NCBI GenBank assembly: GCA_963693365.1
Contig: CAVNZM010000010.1
Coordinates: 5,704,001-5,768,000 of the forward strand
DNA: 64,000 bases
Reading direction: 5' to 3'
Origin: Amoebidium appalachense
Taxonomy: Eukaryota; Ichthyosporea
This document shows, piece by piece, positions 1-15,737 of the stretch. The translations under genes were made by a program, and so were the position numbers. Positions within the stretch are counted from its first letter, which is position 1. The number at the start of each line of letters is the position of its first letter. The notes beneath the pieces are model-generated. The model did not search any database, was not told the DNA's origin, and was given only the letters and a program-made list of their open reading frames with translations.

Positions 1-35
1 CTGAGGCCTCTGTGGGGTTCTCTTCTAGTTATCAA

Positions 36-1808
<1,773 letters not shown>

Positions 1809-1809
<1 letters not shown>

Positions 1810-3106
1810 CCCTCCATGCCATGGATGGCGGCCGTCATACATGGTCACGTCTCGGTGCCCACCCTTTGGAAAATGCCATCGGCATCAGTGTAAAAAATCT
1901 TCAAGGAGCTAATAAGCATACGGTTGTAGGGTGACTCATTGCCAAATGGCACGTTTTGATGCTATCCAAAAAAAAAAAAAAAAAAAAAAAAGAGCTGGTG
2001 GCTCAGTGCATCCATCTCGAGCCGATGCACAGTATGTACTCCAGATCTGTTTTCTTGTTGTTTGCCTGGCCATGTGCCTAGTATGTATGTTCAGTACAGT
2101 AGAGTATGCTGTATCTGGGAGGAACAAGAGGCAGTTAGCAAAAACTACGTATATATATATATATATATATGTTATGCTCTCTCCTGATAGTTTTTTTTCT
2201 TTCTTATTTCTCTGAGCTTATTGTAGTGTTTTTCAAGTTTTTTCTGGTGTTGTGTTTCAGTGTAACGGTACACACACGAGCCAGTGTCAACCAGTGCCGA
2301 GTCGAGCTTCGACTCTGAGTTACTCACTAAAACCATATATGGTTAGAGTTCTAGCCAATCAGGTGGAGTTGCGATATATCTAGAAATCCGTAAGTTTTGA
2401 TTGGTGGTCGGGTGGTATACGCGGTAATACGCTGAGATTTTATTGGTCAATAAAAATTTGAGCAATACCCCGCATACGTGGCCAGATGCCCACTCAAGAT
2501 CTTGACAGGGTCGCGGATTATCAGAGAAGGCATTCCTTCTATACATAAAAATATACAACTTACAACAAAACAAGAATAATAAACGATAATATTTGGTTTT
2601 CTGCAACAAGTAAGTACAAAGCTAATTTGTAGTTGTGAGAATTTACGGGGTAGCTCTTGTTTACTTTGGGAATCACAAGTGGTCAAGGTAGCCCATTTGA
2701 ATTCTTTTGATACTGCGGCCGGAGCTCCTCTTTGGACACGAACACAAATAAAAAGCAGGCACGCAGCTGCCAGGCACGTTATATGCACGCACACGGACAC
2801 GCAAGCAAACCACAAAACACACAGTTGATTCCTACAAAAAAACGTTATCATTTTGTTCTGCACTTCGCGAGACTTGAAAAGGTGGTTTCATAACTGTAAC
2901 GGGGTTACGCTATGATTGTCGCACACACATGCCTGCCGATTGGGCCGGCTAAGAGGGTAATGCTATCAAACATCACAGTTGGCCATGGCATGACGAGGGG
3001 TGTATTTCTTACATAAAAGCTTTTCACTGTTTGAGACGATTCACATCTCTTCCCTCATCAGTTAACTTGTACGTCTATTGAATTCCACAATTCTCCTGCA
3101 CCTCCA
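1809..3106. other. Non-coding spacer upstream of the 3.1 kb gene
   Basis: No credible coding region is seen. The stretch holds a poly-A run near 1969-1991, a short (TA)n at about 2148-2170, several CCAAT or ATTGG pentamers between 2354 and 2450, and an AT-rich TATA-like sequence (acataaaag) near 3011-3019. The last could serve the gene that starts at 3107. A 138-codon minus-strand frame here has no family resemblance and was rejected. Confidence 0.5.
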
Positions 3107-4674
<1,568 letters not shown>

Positions 4675-6231
4675 AATTTGGGTGTTGGCAGGGTTTTTTT
4701 GGTGGTTGAGAAGGTTGAAATGTGATGGATTGGGATTTATAAGGGGAATTCTCGCATCGGATGGGTTTATGCTACGGTGTAAGGTTCATGAATTTTGTTT
4801 TTTCGTAAAAGATATCGTATGTGTGTCTGGTGACTGTGTGTGTGATAGCTGAAGTGAAGCTGGGCCCCGGGGGCTTCTTGATGGGTTTTTTTGTGTGAGT
4901 GCAAAATTCGAAGAAAAAGTTTAAATGGGATGACACGGGCAAGGCTACCAAAGCCTTACCTTTTATATTTCTTGGTGATAGCTGAGATATATTTGGAAAC
5001 GAGTTAGGTTGAAGTAGTGCGCTGATAATTTATTCGAGTTCTTTTTGTGCATATGTGGTTCCATATGGATACATGATGTGCGATGATATCTTTTTGTATG
5101 GCCGCTATTTGGCTGGGTGGATATTATTATTCGTAGATGTGAGTGTTTTAAAATATAGAGTGCTTATATTGTACTTTAGATCTGAGCGTGAGTGGACGCT
5201 TAGTATAGCCGTTTTATCATTATACTATTGTCGTGACTATGATTAGTGATACAATTTTTTGTGTCAAGCGAATCGTTGAACATATATGTAGGGTTTTACT
5301 TTTGCCGTATCCTGAACAGTATCTTTTCGATGATATAACCAACTTGCACGTGGTGTGACCAAATTTCACACAAGGATACTCATTTTTCGCGATATTTCGA
5401 ACCCTTTTGCTAGCGTGTATTTTCGAATATCCAGAATACCTAGAATATCTGGTTACATCTCTGTAACCAACTCAATGCCAACTTGTAGTATGGCCCATGT
5501 TTTTGATTTTTCAGTGTTTAAGCTCTGATGAATATATTTAGATCCAATATAGCAACACAAAAAAAGCATACATGCACAGTGTTTTTAGATATATCTTTTT
5601 GTGGCATGTCTATGTGAGACCGCCTAGATATGTATGTGATATACATCGATATCCCCCTTTTGATCTTTCACCAGTTAGGTAACTCCGCGTCGAAGGAAAA
5701 TAAACGGTCGGAGTTTTTTTGTTTTTTTCGTTCATTTGAAACCCTCGCATGAACCACCCCATTCCACAGGTTTAAAACAAGACAACGTATCCCCCCTCCC
5801 CCCCCCTCCCCCCTCCCCCCCCCCCCCCCCTCGGTTCCTTTTTCCTCCTTTAATTCCTTCTGTCCCCTCCCCCCCCCTCACCCCCTCCCCCTTCTCCCTC
5901 CCCAACCAAAAAAAAAAAAAAAAAAAAAAAAAAAACCAAAATAAAAAGGAAGACAACTGCGGGCGTTTGGCTTCCCCTGCCCCTTTTTTGCTGACGCCAT
6001 GATGACGTGAGCACGTGCACTCCTTCCCCCCCCCCCCCCCCCCCCCCCTTCTTTTCCATACTTGACAATAATGTAACTTAAAATGCTACCACGAGTATTC
6101 CAGCCCAGATTGACGCCCGATCTCTATGGAGTCCAACCATACATTTGTAGGCCTTTGTCTCGGCGCACAACTTATATTATGGCGTACTCAACCCCCTCCC
6201 CTCTCCCCCTCCCCTCCCCCTCCCCTCCCCC

Positions 6232-6262
<31 letters not shown>

Positions 6263-6338
6263 ACACACAGGTTTAGCTCCACTCTTCACCCCTAAAAGGT
6301 GCATCCTACCTATTGCACACATTCTTCTCTATCCCCAC

Positions 6339-6406
<68 letters not shown>

Positions 6407-7386
6407 GCCCCCTGCCCCCTCCCCCTCCTTCCAAGATCCAGAGTCCTATTTTTGTGTGCCCAGACATGCCACCCCACACAATAAGTTGCAGGGGCACGGA
6501 TTCCCCCACGTACATTCTGAACATGTGATTTCCGACAACCACACACAGCAACAACTAACCTCCCCCCTCCCCGCCCCCAAACCCCTCCTGAGGCTCCCCC
6601 CTTCACAACCACACACACCAACAACCACACTTGTACACAACCTAAAACTCACCTTCTCCCCCTCCCTTCCTCCCCCTCCCTCCCCCTCCCCCCTCCCCCT
6701 CCCCCCTCCTGCCCCCACAACCACGAACACACCAACCACCACACACGCCCTACAACCCGACACAACCCACAGCATATCGATATCACATATTCCATACACA
6801 ACTTGCGTCTGTAAACTCATAACGCATCATACACACGGTCGGGAAGTATATACCAGCACCCCCGATTCGCGTGCTTCTACTTGATCGCATATACATAGTC
6901 TCACTGTCAACCATTCCTTCCAACGTTTAACCAATCTTCAGAGCAATAACAGTTAAATATCCTTTGACCCCCCCCCCCCCCCCCCCCCCCCCCTTGGAGT
7001 CCCCCCTCCCTCCCCCCCCCCTCCCCCCCCCCCACCACCACCACCACAAATCCACCTCCAATCCACATCGACCCCATCCGCAGCTATAAAGCTCTCCTTA
7101 TTCCTCTTCAATCCCAGTCCGCCATCCACAAAACCCACATGTAAGTATTTACGACAAAACTTCACTGCTCTTTTACTTAAATTCTACCCCCCCCCCCCCC
7201 CCCTTTCCCCCCGGGGCCTCGCCCCCGAGACTCCTCCCCCCCCCCCCCCCCCCCTTCCCCCCCCGGGGTTTTGACCTCTCCCCCCCCCCCCCCCCCCCCC
7301 CCTCCCTCCCTCCACCTTATCCCTTGGGCAAGTGAAACTCCACAAAAAAGCATGAAACACACACACAAAAAACCAAGAAGACCCAA
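4675..7386. other. Spacer with simple repeats, no confident gene
   Basis: The part from 4675 to 5700 is moderately AT-rich unique sequence with no long or conserved open frame. After that come C tracts (5790-5832, 5866-5895), a poly-A run (5908-5934), poly-C at 6026-6048, C-rich plus (CA)n blocks at 6186-6270 and 6342-6405, and C tracts at 6968-6992 and 7188-7300. A unique stretch at 6064-6185 could hold an exon, but neither strand gives a convincing protein. Confidence 0.6.
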
Positions 7387-7617
7387 TCATCCAGCGGTGT
7401 TGTATGGGGTCAGTGCCGGGGCATGTGTGGGCAGGGTGGATCTCTCGTCAATTGGGGCATAGGAGGACTGCATGGCTGCACGGCGCACACGATACTCCTG
7501 GTAGGCGGTGGTGGCGGCACACACCTGCAAACAAAAGAGGAAAAAAAAGAAGAGGAAAGAAAGAAATGAAGGAAGAAAGGAAAGAAAGGAAAGAGGGTGT
7601 ATGTGTGTGTGTGTAAG

Positions 7618-7660
<43 letters not shown>

Positions 7661-9197
7661 GTGCGTGTGTGTGTGTGACTGCGGCGTGTCACGATGTGTG
7701 TGTGGGGGGGCGGGGAGGGGGGGGGGGGGGGAGGGGCGGGGGAGGGAAGGGGGGGTAGGTGTGGTAACGATAGGAATGAGAAGTGTTAGCCTGATGGTGG
7801 TGTGTTGGTGTGTGTGGTTTTGGCGGCCGGGGGGGGGGGGGGGGGGGGGGGGGGGAGGGCAAGGGGATTAAGGTATGTATAAGAAGTCCCACTCTGATGT
7901 TGGGCATCATGAAGCAGTTTATGAAGTGACTGGACAGCTCGCTTTATGGATATCGTGATCAGGAAACTCTTTTTTAGTTTAATAAACACACAGGCAGGCG
8001 GGGTTGTGGGTGAATGGAGCATGTCTTAGTTCGTGTTTTAGAGGGGTGAAAAGGGAGAAGTTCTGAGTTTCGTGGAGAGGAAAATGGAATGAACACAAAC
8101 AGAACCCGGTTGACGATGGAGATGCTATCGACAGTACTGGTACTTTGTGTGTGTGTCTCGTGTGTGTGTGTGTGTGTTGGGGGGGGGGAGGGGGAGGGGA
8201 GGGGGGAAGGGGGGGGGGGGGGGGGGGGGGGGGCCTGTAAAATGGAGAGGATTCTGTGAGAGAAAACCTTGGAAATGATACCATTGGATTTTAAAGGGAG
8301 ATGGAAATAAAAAAGTTTCAAAGATGGTGGTGCTGGCTGGTGCAGAAAACAAGTAGGGGGTGATTGAAAATGACAGCCACCAGGACTAACTGGAGCCCCC
8401 CCCCCCCCCCCCCCTCCCCCTCCCCCTTTCCCCCCTCTTGTCCGATCGGATGTGGGATCTTTAGTGTTCGGAGCTAGCCTGATCAATCACAAACGTCATT
8501 TTTTTAAACTTCGGAAGAAGAAGTGGAGAGGGAATGGGAGATTCGGGTTTCAAAAGACATATCATATTGGTCGAGCAGCCTGCATAACGGCCAGAGAGGG
8601 GGGGGAGGAAGGAGGTTTAACGACGGATGGAGCTAGGGGTCAAGGTGGGTTGGGGGGAGGGGGTGGGTCTGTGGGGTTTGTGTGTGTGTAGAGGCTAGGC
8701 AGGAGGGGGGGGGGGAGGAGGGGGGGGGAGGGGGGGGGGCATTTACCCAAGCAACAAAGATGAGGAATGAGAGGGCGATTGCAGCGGTGATCGTGTGTTG
8801 GGTGTGGGGGGACAGGATGAGACGGAGGGTGTGGCGCCACTGGTCTAGGAGGTAGCAAAAAGACACGAACCAGAGAAGACCGCAGAGTGTGGAGAGGAAC
8901 TGTGTGTGTGTGTGTTTGGGGGGGGGGGGGGGGAGGGGGGAGGGGGGGGGGACGAGGGAATGGAGAGTGTGTGTGCGTGTAGGGGGGGAGGGGGGAAGGG
9001 AGATGGTGGGGAGGGGGGAGGAGGGGATGGTGTGTGTGTGTACAATGTGTGTGTATATGTATGTGTGTGTGTGTGTATATGTATGTGTGTGTGTGTGTAT
9101 ATGTATGTGTGTGTGTGTGTATATGTATGTGTGTGTGTGTGTGTATATGTATGTGTGTGTGTTTGTGTATGTATGTGTGTGTGTGTGTGTGTATGTA

Positions 9198-9230
<33 letters not shown>

Positions 9231-9540
9231 ATATGTATGTGTGTGTGTGTGTATATGTATGTGTGTGTGTGTGTGTATGTATGTGTGTGTGTGTGTATAT
9301 GTATGTGTGTGTGTGTGTGTATATGTATGTGTGTGTGTGTGTGTATGTATGTGTGTGTGTGTGTGTGTGTATGTATGTGTGTGTGTGTGTGTATGTATGT
9401 GTGTGTGTGTGTGTATATGTATGTGTGTGTGTGTGGGGGGGGGAGGATGTGTGAGTGAGTAAGTGAGTGAGTTTGTGTGCGTGTGCGTGTGCGTGTGCGT
9501 GCGTGCGTGCGTGCGTGCGTGCGCGCGCGCGCGCGCGTGC

Positions 9541-9578
<38 letters not shown>

Positions 9579-11069
9579 TTCAAAGACTAATCGTGCTCAG
9601 GAGCCCCGGGGAGGTGATCGGGAGGAGGGAAAAACATATTTTATTGAGCCACTCAATAGAGTTCATAGTTTTTTATGCCAATAAATGTATAATTTCAAAT
9701 GCCCACTAAACACATCACACCATGTATATCCCCTCCCGTCTTCCGCACCCCTTAACTGCTACTAAATGCCTGCCATGAATACCGCAAAGGAACCTCCCCC
9801 CCCCCCCCCCCCCCTCCCCCCTTTCCCCCCCCCCTGTCCTCATCTCCTCCTTCCTTCCATATCTTTTGTCCCCACCCTTCACATATCATCAAACACCACA
9901 CCCAAACATCCCCCCCCCCCCCCTCCCCATATGCCTCCTCCTCCCCCCCCCCCCCCCCCCCCCCCCCGCGCCCCAAAACACTGTTTTTACTAACCTGCTT
10001 AGAAGCAACTGGCTGAAAAATCACCCAATATGATATATATCCGAAACTCTACTCGATAGCTCATTAATATCATGAGATATGCAGCAAGCACCATTTCCGT
10101 TAACTGTTTGTCAGCTATCAGCCAAGATGACATTAACGGTTTAAATATCTCCAAATGTCCCAACAATATCACGGGATATGCATCAAATTTCACCTGCCCC
10201 ATCAGCCAGCACCATGCATGTCCTTGTAAGCTGCCTATCAGCAATCACACGTTATGAGATAAACTCGAAATTTCACTTGACAACCCATTAACATCACAAG
10301 ATATACACCAAATTTCATCTACCGCGTCAGCCAGCACCATGTATATGCCTGTAAACTGCCTATCAGCAACCAGTTAATACGAGATAAACTCAAATTTTCA
10401 CTTGACAACCCATTAACACTACAAGATATACACCAAACTCCACCTACCGTATCAGCAAGCACCATGCTCGTAAACTGCCTGTCAGCCAGAGCCGCAAACG
10501 CCTGCCACATAAGCATCATAGTGGCCAGAGCAAACGTTGCCACCCCCACACCCAGGGAGTAATCGCACACTGCACTGTTGTTGAGACGGCATACATTTTC
10601 CACACGACCTTCGGAAACCATGCAGCCAATAAACGCAATTGTCATCATCTGGAGAGAGTGAGAGGGAAGCGCCGGGGGGGGGGGGGGGGGGGGGGGGGGG
10701 AGGGGGGAAGGGAGAAGGGTAGGGGGGAAGGGAGGAGAGGGTGCGGGAGGGAATGAGGGATAGAGAGGGGACGGGCGTGGAGGTGACAGGAGCAGCCGCC
10801 TGAAGGGTAAAGGTGGGGGGGGGGGGGGGGGGGGGGGGGGGGTTCGTGCATTTGTTTTCGTGGGTCGGGGAGAGGGTCGAAAAGCGGAGGTGGATGGGGG
10901 GATTAGAAAAAGAGAAGCAAGAGAAGGTACCGGTTGGTCAGTTGTATGGAGGTGTATACACCGTGTGGAATGTGTTGAGCTTGTGCGTGTGCGTGCGTGC
11001 ATGCGCGCACGCGTGCATGTGTGTGTGTGCGCGCGTTTGTGCGCGCGCGTGTTTTTTATATAATTATTA

Positions 11070-11144
<75 letters not shown>

Positions 11145-11160
11145 AGAGCAGGGTTTTTTT

Positions 11161-11199
<39 letters not shown>

Positions 11200-11752
11200 A
11201 GAAAGAGAGGGGAATTCCAGGTGTACGATTTAGGGTTGAAACCCCCCCCCCCCCCCCCCCCCCCCTCTCTCTCTCTTGAAGTGCTTGTGTACGAAACACG
11301 ATGCTCAGCGCCAAACAGCAACATGTTTCTCTTTCTTTAACTAGATACTCATCCCTTGCCCCACGGCATCTCTCCCCCCCCTCCCCCCGGATATGCTCTA
11401 AGATGTTAGCTCATTTGACGTGTATCATCAACAGGGGGGGGAAAACAGCCGAGATGAAAGACATAAAAGAAAAGAAAAAGAAGAAAGAAGCGATGGGTTA
11501 CTAAGTTATGTAGACAGTCGCTCCCGAAAAACGTCGAAAGACACGTGCAGTTGTGCTATTTTGACATGCAAAGCACTCCACTCCCCCGTCTGTAGGCTCA
11601 TCATCACTTCTTTTCTCTAATCCCCCCCCCCCCCCCCCCCCCCCCCTACTGCCCTGAACTTCAATAGAGTACGTACGCCTGTAAGGGGGCGCGCACAGGC
11701 ACACCACGCGCACACACACATGCAAACACATGTACACGCAAAAGCACGCACA

Positions 11753-11792
<40 letters not shown>

Positions 11793-12011
11793 GGACACAC
11801 ACACCGGACACACACACCGGACACACACACCGGACACACACACCGGACACACACACCGGACACACACACACACACACACACCGTGACGTTTCCCACTCTT
11901 GCTCACCCATAGATAGGGTGTGGATTTGGGGAGGAATCATACCCAAGCTGCGGCACGCGCAACGAAGTTGAAGGTGAAGAGGGTCCCCACCACAGATTGC
12001 CAGCCACCCAT
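7387..12011 (-). CDS. Synaptogyrin-like MARVEL-domain vesicle protein, four exons
   Basis: Four exons, all in phase 0, give 186 residues: 11943-12011, 10448-10648, 8747-8899 and 7387-7524. Synaptogyrins are four-span MARVEL proteins of small secretory vesicles. Predicted membrane segments are near residues 11-34, 54-74, 91-108 and 126-149, with both termini cytosolic. Family signatures are visible: an Arg-x-x-x-Trp run leading into TM1 (RAAAWMMTIAFIG), the lumenal loop ending in Val-Ser-Glu-Gly, and TM3 with LLWFVSFCYLLDQW, which matches the FLWFVGFC..NQW signature with no gap across the exon 2/3 join. After TM4 comes a basic, tyrosine-bearing tail (AYQEYRVRR), shorter than in animal synaptogyrins (usually about 220-230 residues in total). 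The start is the only ATG in a good context in exon 1 (gaaaATGG). Introns carry poly-C, (CA)n and a tandem copy array of the exon 2 donor. It is divergent from the syntenin gene. Confidence 0.85.
9034..9440. repeat. Higher-order (GT)n / TATATGTATG repeat in synaptogyrin intron 2
   Basis: Blocks of (GT)n are interrupted about every 22-26 bp by tatatgtatg or tatgtatg, giving roughly 15 higher-order units. A CG-rich (GTGC)n/(GC)n stretch follows at about 9477-9545. Open frames on both strands are products of this repeat. Confidence 0.9.
10020..10510 (-). repeat. Four degenerate copies of synaptogyrin exon 2 end plus donor
   Basis: The 3' end of exon 2 with its 5' splice site is present as four degrading tandem copies. 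The plus-strand marker cagc[ca]agcaccat recurs at about 10453, 10328, 10203 and 10083, so the spacing is 120-125 bp. On the coding strand the copy nearest the exon keeps ACG|GTAGG, the second keeps GCG|GTAGA, the third has GC in place of GT, and the fourth lacks a donor. Confidence 0.8.
11070..11200. repeat. (GT)n followed by T-run/G-run junction
   Basis: A (GT)n array at about 11070-11143 is followed by T17 running directly into about 29 G residues (11154-11199). This is one of many poly-T/poly-G (poly-C/poly-A) junctions in the window, and it lies in synaptogyrin intron 1. Confidence 0.9.
11757..11882. repeat. (CA)n and 12-bp minisatellite
   Basis: A pure (CA)n run grades into six or so units of the 12-mer acacacaccgga (about 11785-11865), then returns to (CA)n. 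It lies in synaptogyrin intron 1. Confidence 0.85.
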
Positions 12012-13700
12012 TTTCGTATCTCCAGATGAAAAAAAACAGAAGTAGAGAGTAATTGATTACCACCAGTGATAATTCGAAGTCACACACTTCCTATAGCAGC
12101 TACTTAGCTAGGTGAACAGCACGAACCAACTTTTAACAACCGAGTTTATTCCCGTCGTAATTCAACTACACAATAGCCTAGTGTACCCACTGATAAAATT
12201 CATATACGGTATTTGTGAACACGTAAACGTATGTAAAGCGCAAGAATCCGAGTGTCAAGAGTGCCCAGGGAAGACCGGAGAGCTAGACAAAGTGAAGTTA
12301 CTTATGCCGTAGAGGTTGGGTTGTCAACTAAAGACTTCAACTGATGGTTAGGCCTATATAAACTTCTGTTGTCCGGAAACGTGACAAATTTTGCACGTCC
12401 TCTGGTTCCGACACGATACCGTATGCGTCTGTATGCGTCTGTATGCGTATGCAGAATCCACGCCGAGAGCTTTTCCCTGCCCCATTTGGGCTCGCGATCG
12501 TGGAGTTGAAAATCACACAAACGCACAAACATAAGCAAGTGTCACAAAAGTATCGTCGTGTAATGTAAATGTGACAGTATCGTGTGTCACGTGGACCATG
12601 GCCACATGCGCATGCTGCGTGCATGCTCATGTATGCGGCGCATGTCACAGTGTCGCCTAGCTATAGGGCCTGATAGTTTGTGACTGAGCAGTTAGAATTT
12701 CAAACTTTGCCGCGCAAATATACAGATTCCTTGGAGAGACATGATTGGTGAACGTATTTTATATTTGACCTTTTATGGTAGACAATTTAACCTCTACGCA
12801 TTCCATAGAGAGCTGTGCAAAAGGCCTGTCGTAAAACCTTAGTGATAAGGAATGAAACATATACGGCCTTTTAGGTGGGTCTATTGCGTTCTTGCTGAAT
12901 AAATTAGCTGAAGAAATATAGAGTTTCAGATATGTGTATTTTAGATGCTCTACTCAATAGTATGTTTTTTTAACAGTGAATATGTAGGATCAAAGATTAC
13001 ATCTTCCAGATTCTGAATCGCCCCCTGCAGGATGCCGATTGCCGCGGTTAGCAAACATTCCGTTGTCTATAATCTATAAACCGCAGCATGATTTGTGCAT
13101 GATCTACAGGCATAACGTTAGCTTTAAATCTTACAAAAGCCTTTTGTTTGACGTTTAAACTGCTAAATATCTTTTTGGCCAATGAATGGCTATCATCGCG
13201 AATACGTAATGCCGCCAGTTGACAGAGTCATCTACCCACACACAAGATAACAAACGACCCTAACATGTTCCCTGCCAGATAGTTCCAAAGTATACACATT
13301 ATAAATTTGTATATATGATGGATACTTGACAAGGAAATAGGAAAAATTACAATATAATCACGGTATTTTAATATTTTTACTCCTAAAAGCTATAACAAAG
13401 CTGCATTGGCCAGCCAACGTCGCCTAAGAAGTATATGTCATGCTGATCAGCTAGGGACTTGATCTTGTACGCGGATTCGCATGCGCAAGGAATAGTTACA
13501 TGCGTACGTAGTGTGTGACAACTTCCTTTCCACGATACAAACAGGCCGAAAGCCGCTTACTGCTTTTGTCTGTTTGTTCACTACGAACGCATTCGAAGTG
13601 CTCAAAAAGTTATAAAAACCCTTCACAACCGTTGGCTTTTTTGCAAAACGTGTTCTTCTGAGGTAGTCGATGTTTCAAACCGAAAGTACGTAGCGTATGC
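12012..13700. other. Divergent intergenic region between synaptogyrin and syntenin
   Basis: About 1.7 kb of mostly unique, AT-leaning sequence separates the two divergent start codons. It is almost free of the simple repeats that fill the rest of the window, which suggests it is functionally constrained. It contains a short gtatgcgtct direct repeat at 12420-12451. No coding region is convincing. Confidence 0.6.
13611..13617 (+). promoter_or_regulatory. TATA box of the syntenin-like gene
   Basis: A TATAAAA heptamer sits 90 bp before the ATG at 13701. Initiation would be expected near 13640. A short upstream frame (ATG at 13697, nine codons) overlaps the proposed start out of frame. Confidence 0.55.
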
Positions 13701-14679
13701 ATGTACTCGATCAGTCTGGCTAACTGGGTTTCTAAACACTGTTGTAGGAATAGTTTAGCAAAAAAATCGAAAGCCTACCCCCCTTCTTCACTTTCAGGCG
13801 TCTTTTGGTTTCCCTTCTTCAGCGCACTTACAACCAGTATCATTTTAGTTTCAGTCTTGGCCCACGGTCCGATTGCAAACATGGTTTTGGCCACGCCAAT
13901 GAGCGTCAGCATGTGGCCAACACATACACACATCGAGTCCATGGTCACAAGAGGCCATAACTCGCAGTCGCAGCACCGCCCGACCGCAACCAACGCACAG
14001 ACACCGGGAGAGAACTCACGACCCGTTACACTAAAAGACATGATCGAATCCGCGCACGTATTTTCTGTCGAGCAGTATCAGAGATATCGGGCAAGATGTG
14101 CTGCGCAATTTGTTGCTGATGCTGAAGCAAACGTCAACTTCTCACACGCGGTTGGTTTCCACACTGCACCTTTGTTAGGTGCCAGTCACTGCTGGTCCAG
14201 CGTATCCTCCGAGGCAAGCACATCCGGGTCGGATATTTCTCAGGATGAAACATGCAGTGCATTGAGTGCCAGTACGCAAAGTGATTTTGCCGACAGTGCG
14301 AGCGTTGAGGGATTTAGGAGAACTAGCGCCTACAAGCAAACATCAGTTGACTGGATGCAAGATGTACTCGAGGAGGAGAAGAAGCCCCTGCGTCGTGAGT
14401 TGAGGCTGCTGAAACCAGGCGGCCGGCCTTTTGGTGCCAGTCTCTGTCAGATACGTGGGGGTACGTTTGTAACCTATGTCGAGCCAGCCTCACCTGCCTG
14501 GCGTGTGGGTATACAGGTCAGTCAACCCCCCCCCCCCCCCCCCCCCCCCCTCTCCGCCCTTCCCCCCTCCCTGCCCTTCCCCTGTACGTACCGGGTCACA
14601 CACACTGCACCCATTCATTCACACGTACAGACCTTACAGACACTTACATGTACACAGACACGCGCACACATACACACAG

Positions 14680-14730
<51 letters not shown>

Positions 14731-14928
14731 CACGCAGGATACACACCACCAATACTTTCCCCTCGAACGCCTTTCTCTTGTCTGCTAAGCTCTTTATTTC
14801 GTGCTTCCTCGGAAATTTTATATTCAACCCCCGTGTATACCAGGCACTTGTTCATTAGCCGAGACACAAACATATATGTATGCGCACAACAATCGTGTAG
14901 CTTTTTCGTGTGTGCCCCCACCTCCTAC

Positions 14929-14959
<31 letters not shown>

Positions 14960-15374
14960 AAAAAAAAAAAGAAAAAGAAAAAGAAAAGAAAGACAGAAAG
15001 GGCGAAAAAAGCCTTTCCCCCATCTCCCCCACCCCTCTCCCCGTGGGGCTACGTTCTATTGTGCCTTTTTGAACTTTTCGCACCATACCACCCCCCCCCC
15101 CTCCCCTCTGCCCCATGTGCCTCTGCCCTCTTCGTCTCGTATCATAGTATTTGCCACCTCATGTTTCCCAATGTTGACGTTTGTCACGGATGACTTTGAA
15201 GCAAGGATGATATTGGCACGGATTCGTTTGAATCCAAAAGGTTTGTGTTGTGTGCTCACATGTGTGAAGTAACCGGAATAACCATGTGCGTATGAGTCCT
15301 GTTATTTAATTCTTAACAGGACAAAGAGAATCACAATAAAGCCTTTAGACGGGCGCTTGGATGCATGCATGTTG

Positions 15375-15445
<71 letters not shown>

Positions 15446-15684
15446 GGGGGAAAAGAAAAAAGAAAGAAAGAAAACAGAAGGGGAAAAAAGATGTGGGGGG
15501 AGTGTGTGTGTGTGTGTGGGTGGGGGGTGGGGGGGTGGGGGGGGGGGGGTAAGAAACGTCACTTTTTGCTTACGCAACAATGTTCTATTCTTGGTATGGC
15601 TGCTGACTCAAACCCCCCCCCCCCTCCCCCCCGCTCCTTCTTTCCGCCATTTAATACCTTTATTCAAAACAGCCCATACACAAT

Positions 15685-15737
<53 letters not shown>

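Noticed and set aside
1992-2045. tRNA-like start after a poly-A run (gagctggtggctcagtgc)
   Set aside because: Resembles an A box, but no B box follows and no cloverleaf can be drawn.
2447-2863. 138-codon minus-strand frame
   Set aside because: Cys/Val-rich, no family likeness and no splice or promoter support.
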